A stretch of DNA of 15,099 nucleotides from Hemicentrotus pulcherrimus (lineage: Eukaryota; Echinodermata; Echinoidea; Camarodonta; Strongylocentrotidae). Shown here piece after piece: positions 7,147 through 15,099 of this stretch. A program made the translations under genes and the position numbers. The notes beneath the pieces were generated by a model, which saw only the letters and a list, made by a program, of their open reading frames with translations, did no database searches and was not told where the DNA came from. Each line of letters opens with the position of its first letter. The stretch's first letter is position 1. The stretch covers positions 1 through 15,099 of the forward strand of contig BEXV01005121.1 of assembly GCA_003118195.1 (NCBI GenBank), given 5' to 3'.

Positions 7147-7877
7147 TCAAATCAACCTCAAGGAATTGTCTTAACCCTGAATCATCCTTCCATAACCTGG
7201 GTATCGCATCATAAATATCAATAATCATAAGCAAATTATTACCTTTCATACCGAGGTTCATAAAATATTTAACAGGCTTAACATGGCCTTTATCAACAAA
7301 GTGATTCAGTTGAACAATCCCTCTTTCAAACAGGTATCTATCAAATATACTTTTTCCATTAATACATATACTCCGATTATTAAAAATAATTGGATTAATA
7401 TAACCCTCCAAATATCTTAAATTACTTGTCTCTTGCCAGGCTTGCAACATTTCCATATAGTATGGTGGAATATCTAAAACGAGTTTGATCTTTGTTAATT
7501 CATAATCACATAAAAAAATAAATCTACCACCCACAAACTGTAAGCAATGATCAAAAAACAATTTCCATCCCAAATTTTTCTCTCCATATAAAAGACGTTT
7601 TATCCACATTATGCGCTGTATTTTAACAGACATTTCAAAATTAATCATTCTTAATCCCCCAAAGTCATAATCTTGATACATTATTGCCCGCTTAATTCTA
7701 ACTTTCCCCTTCCATATAAATTTAAATGTAATTTTTGCAACTTCTTTGAAAACCCAATGAGGGACAATAACGAGAGATGAAATATAATTTAATTTTGAAA
7801 GCGCATAAGTTTTTAACAAATGTATTTTACCCATAATAATTAAATCTCTTTGTTTCCACCATACAAGCATTTTTTTT
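7136..7877 (-). pseudogene. LINE ORF2 segment 4: reverse transcriptase thumb and connector
   Basis: From the ATG at 7868-7870 this segment gives 244 residues ending at a TAA at 7136-7138. The start has WWKQRDLIIMGKIHLLKTYA, the typical post-YADD segment (W..R.LT..GKI...K). It is followed by LSKLNYISSLVIVP and FIWKGKVRIKR, then DYDFGGLRMINFE and WIKRLLYGEKNLGW. All are recognisable in L1/Tx1-type ORF2 between the polymerase core and the zinc finger. It is joined to the previous segment across a nine-base T run (7870-7878), where the frame changes. The ATG is thus an accident of the break and not a real start. Confidence 0.85.
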
Positions 7878-7892
7878 TATTTTACTTAGAAT

Positions 7893-8246
7893 TTATTTAT
7901 AATTCAAATCATCTTTTAACCTTCCATCTAATGAATAACAAACCCCTAAAATGTGTATTTCCTTAACCAAATTTCCAAATAAAGGCCCATCAGGTTTGTT
8001 CTCATCCTCACCCATCCACATAAAATGTGTCTTTGTTTTATTCACTTTAAGACCACTAATTTGTTCAAATGATTCAAAAATATATCGCAACCTACTAACC
8101 AAATCAATATCCTTCAAAAATATTGTCATATCATCTGCATATAACACTTGCCTAATTTCAGATTTTCCAAATGTAATCCCTTTAATACCGTTGTCCCTCC
8201 TTATTGCATGCGCCAAAATTTCGATGGCAACCAAAAACAAATATGC
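7893..8246 (-). pseudogene. LINE ORF2 segment 3: reverse transcriptase motif C (YADD)
   Basis: Translation gives FLVAIEILAHAIRR, then QVLYADDMTIFL. The two Asp of YADD are the metal-binding catalytic residues of the polymerase palm. FEQISGLKVNKTKTHFMW and HILGVCYSLDGRL follow, the conserved region after motif C. The segment ends in an in-frame TAA (7893-7895) directly after LNYK. Reading on past this stop gives ILSKIKK, the expected continuation, so the TAA is probably a point mutation, for example from CAA. Upstream, it joins segment 2 across a one-base change near 8244-8247. Confidence 0.85.
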
Positions 8247-9323
8247 GATAATGGATCTCCTTGCCTTACTCCCCTTTCTATTTTAAAATACCCCGTGGAG
8301 TGACCACCGTTCATAACACAACTACTTATCCCCTTATACAATAATTTTACCCAAGAGCAAAATGAATCTCCAAAACCGAACAATTTCAATATTTGAAATA
8401 AATATCTATGATATACAGAGTCGAAAGCTTTCTCAAAATCCACTGCACACAAAATCCCTTTCCCTTGTTCTCCATAATACATAGAATAAAATAACATGTC
8501 ATCTATCAATCTTACAGCTTCCCCAATATTTCTATCTTTTATATATCCAACTTGATCATGATGAATGATTTCATTTAAAACTTCTTTCATTCTTTTTGCT
8601 AGAACTTTAGATAAGATTGTATAATATACATTCAAAAGCGTGATGGGTCGATAATTTTTTATATGGAGAGTATCTTTCGCTTCCTTCTCAATTAAGGTAA
8701 TAACCCCTTGTTTTTGAGATGCCGTTAATTCCCCCCTTTCGTATGTTTCATTCAATACTTCTACTAACAAATCACCCAAAGCTGGCCAAAAAGTATAATA
8801 AAATTCAACTGTTAACCCATCATTTCCCGGGGTTTTATTTAATTTCATTTCTTTTAAAACTTTCAAACATTCATCTTTTGTTAATTTACCTTCACAAATT
8901 TCCCTATTGTCTTCATTTAACTTTGAAATATCAATAAAAAAGAAAGGGTCGTTTTGATTTATATCAGCCCTTAATGAATATAAATCTTTATAAAATAGTT
9001 TAATTTCCTTTAAAATGTCCTCCTTATCTCTAGTAGTTTCCCCATTTTGTTTGTACACCTCCCTAATTACACTTTTCCTTTTTTTCGATTTTAACAACTG
9101 TTCAAAATATTGCGTATTGTTTTCTCCATCTTCAAACCAAGCTGCTCTTGATCTTATTTTAATGCCCTGTCGAGAAAAATCATACAATTTGTTTAGTTTA
9201 TCCCTTTTCTCCTCAATACAATCAACAATATATTTAGTGGGTCCCACTGCCAGTTCGCCTTCTAAATCCTTGATTTGTTTCTCTAACAGTTCTATTTCAA
9301 CCCTCCTTGCTTTTGCCTTTTTT
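8201..9323 (-). pseudogene. LINE ORF2 segment 2: reverse transcriptase fingers and palm
   Basis: Open from about 9323, with KAKARRVEIELLEKQIKDLE as a coiled-coil-like linker before the polymerase. Counting from the codon at 9247, visible motifs are RSRAAWFEDGE (33-42), LNKTPGNDGLTVEFY (136-150), NYRPITLLNVYYTILSKVL (198-216) and HDQVGYIKDRNIGEA (230-244). Motif A is AVDFEKAFDSV (268-278) with catalytic D270, and motif B is RGVRQGDPLS (325-334). After GDPLS the frame runs into unrelated residues and stops at 8201. The true continuation lies one base away, from about 8246, so a single-base deletion in the GCG around 8244-8247 interrupts the palm between motifs B and C. All motifs present look intact. 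Confidence 0.9.
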
Positions 9324-10256
9324 CCGCGAGTATGTTATGATGAATTCTCTCATTTTCATCTTCCAAAAATCCCAAAATACTAATTTATTCAAAATCTGTA
9401 AGGACCATTCAGCTTTTAATTTCTGTATTTCCTTATTCATCTCTTCAACAAAATCTTTATCTATACATAAACTACTGTTAAATTTCCAATATGATTTTCC
9501 AAAAACAAACTTATCAACCAAATCATTAAATTCTAGTCTAACGCCAGAATGATCTGGCGTAATAGATGACAAAATCTCACACGTACCCACCAATTTTTCA
9601 ACACTACAAGGTATAAACCAATAATCTAAACGGCTTTGCACAACCGGCCAATTTTGTCGAAAAGTAAATTGCTTTACATTCGGATTTTTTTTCCTCCATA
9701 TATCTTCTAAATTGTATTTATTTAAAAATTCCTTAATCAAATCAATAACCCGAGATTTCACAGGTGTTTTTGACCCCATATAATCTAATTTTCCATCCAA
9801 GATACTATTGAAATCACCTCCTAATAAAACTAAATAGTCCCGATCGCACTGATCAAAAATACTTTCATCTAACTTTTTCAAAAATTCAATTTGTAAAGTT
9901 TCTTTATCTCTCGTTGGAAAATAAACATTAACCAATAACATTTTAACCCTTTGTATTTCACCTTTAAAAATAATGTATCTCCCCTCTTCATCTACTTTGA
10001 TTTTTTTTTCCAAAAAATCTAAATGATTAGAAAATAAAATAAGAACCCCTCTACTATGGTTTGACCCATGACTAAAAAACATTGGCCCTCCCCAATCTTG
10101 TTTCCACAGCTCTTCTATCTCTACTGTACTATATGTTTCTTGTAAGAAAATTATACTATTCTTTTTAGTTTTGCACCATTCAAAAATATTCACTCTTTTT
10201 AACCTATCTCTTATACCTCTAACATTTAATGTCATGAAAGATAATTTCACTGCCAT
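9297..10256 (-). pseudogene. LINE ORF2 segment 1: APE-type endonuclease
   Basis: 319 residues from the ATG at 10254-10256, in the position of the ORF2 start. The exonuclease-endonuclease-phosphatase fold is clear: LNVRG (N11), FLQETY (E40), SHGSNHSRGVLILF (62-75), VNVYFP (Y112), LGGDFNSILD (D148, N150), SRLDYWFIP (D211) and TPDHSGV (D235, H236). All expected metal-binding and catalytic residues of LINE endonucleases are present. This enzyme nicks target DNA to prime reverse transcription. About residues 240-310 are linker. The frame ends KKGKSKEG at 9297, but the expected linker continues in another frame after the six-base T run at 9318-9323, so one base has been gained or lost there. Confidence 0.9.
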
Positions 10257-10662
10257 GTTATTTTATGTGTAATAGTATCCAAAATCTTACATCGATACAC
10301 TCCAAAGAAACGTCCACATAATCTATTTCCACCGTGAGCAAATGTATCGAAAAAACTATCTGCAGCCAAACATATATGCATACTTATCGTTGAATTATAT
10401 AAAAAATGTAAACAGAATCCACCCCGTACAACACAACCAAACACATTCATACACACAAGCATATTCACTACACACACCACACCCCCACATAATACCCACA
10501 TCTGCTCTTCGGTGTACGTAAACATCCGAGAGCAAGAGCCTCCCCCTTTCCCTGTCAATTTACCTAGACCAATGACAGAACTCATCATCTCAATTCTAAA
10601 TCTTTCTTCTTGCACAAGTCGATGAGAAATACGTTGTATTGTTATGTAACTGTAATCTAATT
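10257..10662 (-). other. Presumed LINE 5' leader, CA-rich, no ORF1
   Basis: Upstream of the ORF2 start on the minus strand. A 122-codon minus-strand frame covers most of it but is Cys- and Gly-rich with no ORF1 features (no coiled coil, RRM or CCHC knuckle). The plus strand is CA-rich around 10430-10500. A hairpin pairs GCTCTTCGG with TCCGAGAGC near 10503-10532. Whether this stretch is element 5' UTR or flanking DNA cannot be settled without a second full-length copy. Confidence 0.4.
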
Positions 10663-10700
10663 AAAAAAAAAAAAAAAAAAAAAAAAATAATAATAATAAT
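10663..10700 (+). repeat. Poly(A)25 followed by (TAA)n
   Basis: Twenty-five consecutive A at 10663-10687, then TAATAATAATAAT. It lies at the presumed 5' edge of the minus-strand LINE but in plus orientation. It could be the tail of a plus-strand retroposon next to the LINE or a simple expanded tract. No plus-strand retroposon body was recognised to its left. Confidence 0.7.
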
Positions 10701-10730
10701 ATTATATCTTACAAAGAGCTTTTATCCCTT

Positions 10731-11090
10731 AACAAATGCCTTGAATTGTATTACGGAACCCGCTCGTCATAACTAAGTTAAATGTTTTCCTAAAATGCAT
10801 TACAATGAATTTACCGACCCGCGTACCTAATCACAATACGCACCTTCTAATTAAAAATAAAAACACGATCCCAAGAAACCAAATTCCTTAAACGACACCC
10901 GTCCGGCATCCCAATATACTGTTCGTGCAAACCGAACCCATCATGCTATCATTCACCAAGTTCTATAATTTGCATAATATGTCTCAACAATGAATGAATA
11001 GACCGGCCCACGCACCTGATCATTTTTGTAGGCACTCCCTAAAAAAAAAAAAACCCTAAAGGGCGTTCCCGACAACTCGAAAGAACCCAA
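10731..11090. repeat. Degenerate repeat family, units a and b
   Basis: Two diverged units start near 10738 and 10911. Unit b has AAACCGAACCCATCATG, CACCAAGTTCTATAATTTGC and ATAATATG. GAATGAATAGACCGGCC, CACCTGATCA and CACTCCCTAAAA then CCCTAAAGGGCG follow. Unit a has the weaker counterparts ACGGAACCCGCTCGTCAT, AATGAATTTACCGACCCGCG and TACCTAATCA. The same landmarks recur at 11528 and 11805. Confidence 0.45.
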
Positions 11091-11281
11091 ACGTCAGCCC
11101 TACATAATGATAGGCAAGAATGCATACCGGATCCCAACCCGTTCCTCCCTCTCAAAACATCACACCACCACCTGGCTTTAAAAAAATAGTTTTGGCTGGG
11201 TGTACAGATCGGACTGTTTTCAGATTGTTATGTTTTTACTTTACAGAAAAAGTTTTAGATATGTATCAGTCATTTACTATG

Positions 11282-11330
11282 TGGATTTACATAGATTGCG
11301 TTATCGAAATAAAGCTCATTGTAATATATA
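11282..11330. repeat. Degenerate repeat family, partial unit (first half only)
   Basis: GGATTTACATAGATTGCGTT then AATAAAGCTCATTGTAATA. It matches the start of the unit at 11440 (GAATTTACATAGACTGTGTT then AATAAAGAGCTAGTCG) and the AATAAAGCTCATTGTGATAC at 11775. The second half of the unit is missing here. Confidence 0.4.
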
Positions 11331-11439
11331 AAAAAAAGCTGTCTCCCAAATACTATGACATTGTATAAAGGCGTTGCAATATACACCGTGAAAGAAAGCG
11401 GACGTTCAAAAGAGCATCCAATTAACTACCCACCTATTT

Positions 11440-11960
11440 GAATTTACATAGACTGTGTTTAAAAATAAAGAGCTAGTCGATATACTGTATAAGCACCTTG
11501 TGAAGGACATGTCTCTTCTCACTTAAAGCGTGCCGAGGATTGTAATACAAACCTGCTGCGATTTTATATCATTAAACCGAGTTTTATACTTTGCATATCA
11601 TGAGTTACAAATGATGAACGGACATGCCCTCTCACCAATCATAATTGCATTCCCTAAAGAGAAAGGGCGTTTCCGACACAAATACCGCCATTCCGAGAAC
11701 CCTTTCAATTGAGACGTGGCCTTGCATTTGAATTTGTAATGCTATGTTTACAAAGGTTTATGGAAAGTACCTTGCAATAAAGCTCATTGTGATACTAAGA
11801 ACATGCTTAGAGTTGTAATACAAATCCTTCTACATTTTTGTTTGTTGTTGTTTGTTTAAATACCAAGTTTTATAATTTGCATATCATGGTCACAAAAGGA
11901 TGAACAAATGATGAAGCACTACTGCCAATTCGAAATAGCACCAGGGAATGTATCCGGACC
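11440..11960. repeat. Degenerate tandem pair, about 290-bp unit (units c and d)
   Basis: Unit c begins at about 11440 and unit d at about 11728. Shared landmarks in order are TGAATTT with a nearby (A)TATG/CATAG segment, AATAAAG(C/A)GCT-like sequence, a TTGTAATACAAA(C/T)CC block, CAAGTTTTATA(A)TTTGCATATCATG, AAATGATGAA and CCAAT(C/T)C. Unit d has a TTTGTTTGTTGTTG insertion after TACATTT. With the units at 10731-11090 this makes at least four copies of the second half within 1.2 kb. Confidence 0.5.
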
Positions 11961-12410
11961 GGTCCCCAGGCATTTTAGCCCCCTCAATAAACAATACCAC
12001 CTGGCACCATTGAAATATTTCGGAAAACTCACTCCTACACATACTTAACCCCTTTTATTCCACAAGTTTTATAGCTTAGAAAAAGGAACTGAAACCAACA
12101 GCACTTGGCGCGACAATCTTATTAATATAGTGTTATTGCTTTGGTTAGAACAATTAATGATCAACCTCAAAAAGGAAAAAAAAAAATTAGCCTGAAAAAT
12201 CCCCCTTTTTTTCTCAATGTTGTCACTTCATCTCCGATATTCAACATGTAAGCCATTATGGTGACGAAATACCCAACATCGACGAGAAACCCGGGGCTTC
12301 GCTTTAAATTTCATATATACTACAGAAAAAAAGTGTGTGATATTAATTCTTGGTAAACGTACGATAATCTTCTCAAGTTTTGTATCATTTTTTTAAAAAC
12401 GGAACTGAAC
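11961..12410. other. Spacer without a recognisable feature
   Basis: Includes an A-rich run near 12174-12186. No coding frame or repeat link to the rest of the window was noticed. Confidence 0.4.
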
Positions 12411-12533
12411 ATATACACACTCACGCACGCACGCACACACACACACAAATATATATAAATTCATTCAAACAAATTAGATAAATGTATATACCGTATGCGC
12501 GCGTGTGTGTGTGTGTTTGTGATTATATACATT
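12411..12533. repeat. Inverted microsatellite pair (CA)n ... (GT)n
   Basis: The left arm, 12411-12457, holds CACGCACGCACGCACACACA then ATATATAT. The right arm, 12484-12533, holds GTATATACCGTATGCGCGCG then (TG)n and GATTATATAC. The arms are roughly reverse complements separated by about 27 bases, so the DNA can fold into a long imperfect hairpin. Both arms are alternating purine-pyrimidine, which favours Z-DNA. Confidence 0.7.
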
Positions 12534-12910
12534 ATATTAAAAGGGTTCCGGAATAAAAGCGGGCATAAGTGGCAAATTACTGTCAAGATTAGTTCGAACT
12601 AAATTCAGTTATGCTTTTAGTTATTATTTTTGAAAGGACACCTTCCCGAAAGCAAATTCCCTAAATTATTCTACATTTTGTTTCGATAGTGAACTTCGAT
12701 ACATCTTTTTTCTGAAAAAGTTAGTCCTGACAATTTCTCTTGAATGCTCCCCAATTTGATATGTGTTTCCATTTGTATTTAATGATTCAATACCATATTT
12801 GGTCTCCTCGCAACCAGCAATCTCCCAATACCTTAAATAAATATCAAAAACTGCCAAAGGATACGAGAAGTGTTAACTAAAGTAGTTTCCTTTTCAGTAG
12901 AGTTCATGAA
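12534..12910. other. Spacer without a recognisable feature
   Basis: A 63-codon minus-strand frame near 12666-12857 matches nothing I know. No tandem or dispersed repeat was seen. Confidence 0.4.
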
Positions 12911-13545
12911 CACGCACATACTTTTAAATTTGTTTTTATTAGTAGTTTTGTTTTATTTCTCAAAATGTAATACAAACAAGAACAACATACAATGGATAAA
13001 ATAAATAGAAATTTTTAATATTGATTGCTTATGCATAAACATAATTAGACCAAAACTCATTTCCAGTATATGTATGTAACTGACAAAGTGTAAGTTAAAG
13101 TACATAAACGTAATGTGTAAGTCAAATGTACATGCTAATCACTGTAGGTAAGAAAAACTTAAACAAATCTGGACCTGGTACAAGAAACAAAAAACAAAGT
13201 CCTCCTCCTCTCTCAAACAAACACACCCACATACAAACACATACACTACTTACTCGGTGGATGTCTGCTATCATTCTCAACTCAAGAAATAAGTAAGTTA
13301 GCCAAGCTGCAAAACAGAGTTATAGTTTGTAATCCCAGCTATCCCATACTAAGGGCTATGTTCTTTTCCTCATCTCTATATTTAAAAATGGTTTCTTCAT
13401 CTTTTCCAAAGTTGGTGCTTGTCCCCCCCCCCGATCTTGACATAGATATAACATACTTTACCATAACAATTGTAGTATTATAGATTTGTATTCTATATGA
13501 ACTAGCTGCTAACCAAACAAACATTTCGCAATCCTGAATCTTTAA
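12911..13545 (-). mobile_element. 5'-truncated relative of the LINE (3' UTR plus ORF2 tail)
   Basis: This aligns with about 5997-6735 of the main LINE, in the same orientation. Shared landmarks are TTTTGTTTTATTTCTC, the ATACATACAAT..ATAAAATAA region, CATAAACATAATTA, GGTGGATGTC then CATTCTCAACTCAAGAA, and TAATCCCAGCT. The homology stops at 13545 after TGAATCTTTAA, in the ORF2 tail. Beyond this junction the sequence is unrelated, which is the pattern of a LINE insertion truncated at its 5' end. Relative to the main copy it lacks roughly 80 bases around 6452-6530 and has a shorter CA tract. Confidence 0.8.
13339..13545 (-). pseudogene. ORF2 C-terminal remnant of the truncated LINE
   Basis: Minus-strand translation gives SSYRIQIYNTTIVMVKYV, then ISMSRSGG and ETIFKYRDEEKNIA. 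These match SSYRIKMCNTIIFMVKYV, TFMSRSGG and KNIFKYRDEEKKIA of the main copy. A run of C (about 13424-13432) sits where the translation becomes dissimilar (GGTSTNFGKDE against GQVPTLEKMKK), which indicates a frame change in that tract. The first residues of the open frame (MAGYG) come from flanking DNA past the truncation. Confidence 0.75.
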
Positions 13546-14720
13546 CCCATAGCCTGCCATGAGGCTGCACGCACGCTACCTATTAAGTGCCATGTGCGTG
13601 CAAGGGCGCTTTTGTAAGAGCAGTTATTGTTCATGCTCATTGGACTGTGCTGTGTGTTTTGCACTCACCATTCATAGAACCTTCGCATTGGTCAGATTAT
13701 CTCCAAAACAACCGGGCACAGTGGGGATTAGCCCTGTGGCACGATAAGAGTTTAATTGTGACCCGGCACCACAAAACCACCAAAAAGTAGCAAAAATCAT
13801 TTTCCTGATTTCATCTGATTATGAAAGAAGAAGTTCTCCTCTTTAAAATGGTATATTACTTGTCCAAATTGAAGCTTCCTAACCCTTTCAATTTAATGAA
13901 TGAAAAGAGCTGGTGAGGGAGGTTACTGGTATTAAATTGTGAGAAAGAGAGCTTTAAAGTTTGGGGCTATTCAAGCATGCGGAGCAAGCAAACCACAGGG
14001 AAATCAATAGAAGGGTGAATCAAAAGGCCATAGCAACCACTAAGAAGAAATTTTCAGATTAGGCTGAAATTTGGCCTGATGGTCAAACATAGTCTGTTCA
14101 TTATGTTTCTGAGGTTTCAATGTGTGGACTAAGTCTTCCAAAAGTTATTATGTTGTAAATGTATAGAGTTGTAATTGGACAGATTAAGTGAACTGCAACA
14201 TAGTGCCGAGACACCTGCACTAGACAATGCCTATTCATGGTGGACCCAGAGTCTTTTTGTTCCCCCTTACATAACACTGCTGGTCACCTATCTTGTTTTG
14301 TATACATCTGGGCAATTATTTGTAACCACATTATGAACTTGCTTTATACTTAATTCCCATACTGTTTTTTTTCTCACAGGAGGTTCAAAGTATTTTTTAC
14401 TATGACTTGCTCTTTCATTTCCAGTAGCCATCCTGATGATACTTAATGGAAGCAATTCATAAATACCAGCCAGAAAGTGGTATAAACATAAAGAAAGGCA
14501 GGAGACACACTGTAAAGACACCAACATAGAATAACGAAAAATAGAAAGAATGAGAGAGAGAGAAACAGAGAGGGAAAAGAAGGGGGAGAATTATGATAGC
14601 TGTAAGCAAAATGATGATATCAAGAGTGTGAATGTGTGTTTACAATAAGAACTTGATTTCAAAACTCTTATGGGAGAATAAACTTGGAAGCACAGAAATG
14701 AAAACAAAATTATTTAGGGA
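13546..14720. other. Stretch without a recognisable gene
   Basis: No gene or repeat link identified. A perfect 9-bp inverted repeat TGCACGCAC/GTGCGTGCA lies at 13566-13574 and 13594-13602. A small stem pairs CACAGTGGGG with CCCTGTG around 13718-13739. A GA-rich tract covers about 14552-14588. A minus-strand frame at 14288-14527 has a charged C-terminal half from an internal ATG in good context, but no known domain. Confidence 0.4.
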
Positions 14721-14721
14721 A

Positions 14722-15099
14722 TGTCACAACTCTTTCTCATCCTGTATCACAAGTTTAAAAATGCAACAACTCTCTCTCATACTTTATCACAAGTTTGAAA
14801 ATGCAACAACTCTTTCTCATCCTGTATCACAAGTTTGAAATGCAACAACTCTTTCTCATCCTTTATCACAAGTTTAAAAATGCAACAACTCTTTATCATT
14901 CCTTTATCACAAGTTTGAAAATGCAACAACTCTTTCTCATCCTGTATCACAAGTTTAAAATGCAATAACTCTTTCTCATCCTTTATCAAAAGTTTAAAAG
15001 TGCAACAACTCTTTCTCATCCTTTATCACAAGTTTAAAAATGCAACAACTCTTTCTCATCCTTTAACACAAGTTTAAAAATGCAACAACTCTTTCTCAT
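14722..15099. repeat. 40-bp minisatellite, at least 9.5 units, continues past the window
   Basis: The unit is near ATGCAACAACTCTTTCTCAT followed by CCTTTATCACAAGTTTAAAA. ACAACTCT-type starts fall at 14726, 14766, 14806, 14845, 14885, 14926, 14965, 15005, 15045 and 15085, a 39-41 base step. Units are very similar (mostly CCTGTATCAC against CCTTTATCAC and GAAA against AAAA), so the array is younger than the 26-bp one. The minus strand is open for 80 codons across it (14777-15019). Confidence 0.95.

Larger units (their letters stand above)
5994..10662 (-). mobile_element. Near full-length L1/Tx1-like LINE with broken ORF2
   Basis: About 4.65 kb on the minus strand: a presumed 5' leader (10662-10257), ORF2 (10256-6493) and a 3' UTR (6492 to about 5994) with a CA/CACCC-rich tract. 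The domain order APE endonuclease, reverse transcriptase (YADD) and C-terminal zinc finger, with no RNase H, is that of the L1/Tx1 group of non-LTR retrotransposons. The 3' boundary is inferred from alignment with the copy at 12911-13545. A minus-strand AATAAA (plus-strand TTTATT at 6036-6041) is shared with that copy (12952-12957). The 5' boundary is uncertain. I saw no ORF1 and no clear target duplication. ORF2 carries four frame changes and one stop, so this copy cannot make an intact protein as the sequence stands. Confidence 0.85.

Noticed and set aside
7951..9552. Several plus-strand frames (7951-8286, 8719-8937, 9015-9383, 9307-9552)
   Set aside because: They are antisense to LINE ORF2, whose minus-strand frames carry clear endonuclease and polymerase motifs.
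10247..10615. 122-codon minus-strand frame as a possible LINE ORF1
   Set aside because: Its composition is Cys/Gly/Val-rich, without coiled coil, RRM or zinc knuckle, and it overlaps the ORF2 start. More likely a chance frame in the leader.
12666..12857. 63-codon minus-strand frame
   Set aside because: Short, no recognisable motif, and within the length expected by chance in AT-rich DNA.
13680..13790. Possible tRNA-derived SINE around the CCGGGCACAGTGGGG...GACCCGGCACC segment
   Set aside because: I could not place consistent A and B boxes on either strand or fold a cloverleaf. The symmetry is a small local hairpin.
14288..14527. 79-codon minus-strand frame with an internal MATGNERASHS start
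   Set aside because: The charged 48-residue part looks somewhat protein-like and the ATG context is good, but I recognise no family and see no flanking exon. Not strong enough to call a gene.

Overview
The window looks like AT-rich intergenic DNA from an animal genome, most likely a marine invertebrate. I cannot name the species. The evidence is an APE-type non-LTR retrotransposon (L1/Tx1-like) with older relatives beside it, retroposon tails, a CACTA-like hairpin element, two minisatellites, many microsatellites, and one short death-domain reading frame followed by an AATAAA signal. I saw no bacterial gene organisation, CRISPR array, rRNA or recognisable tRNA.

Layout, left to right. Positions 179-2667 and 3621-4600 hold copies and part-copies of one composite repeat. 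A roughly 250-bp head is followed by a 26-bp minisatellite (about 17 units at 399-863, but only one unit in the second copy near 3890-3925). Then comes a conserved block (873, 2271, 4507) and arrays of 115-130 bp units (979-1530 and 2360-2667). A minus-strand retroposon 3' end with a (TCAAA)n tail lies at 3094-3560. A 241-bp hairpin element with 44-bp inverted ends beginning CACTA sits at 4099-4339. The only plausible host coding sequence is at 4973-5257 (+): one death domain with a poly(A) signal 35 bases after the stop.

The centre (about 5994-10662, minus strand) is a near full-length ORF2 of an L1/Tx1-like LINE: endonuclease, reverse transcriptase and a C-terminal CCHC zinc finger. Reading is broken by four frame changes and one in-frame stop. 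No ORF1 was found. A fragment of a related copy abuts its 3' end (5853-5993), and a 5'-truncated relative lies at 12911-13545. The last two share differences that the main copy lacks.

The right side holds a degenerate array of roughly 170-290 bp repeats (10731-11960), an inverted pair of CA/GT microsatellites (12411-12533), a featureless stretch, and a 40-bp minisatellite running off the window end (14722-15099).

The genes do not form a pathway. Everything except the death-domain frame is repeat-derived. The most useful leads are the death-domain frame, the composite repeat whose minisatellite seems to have expanded in place, and the CACTA-like hairpin.
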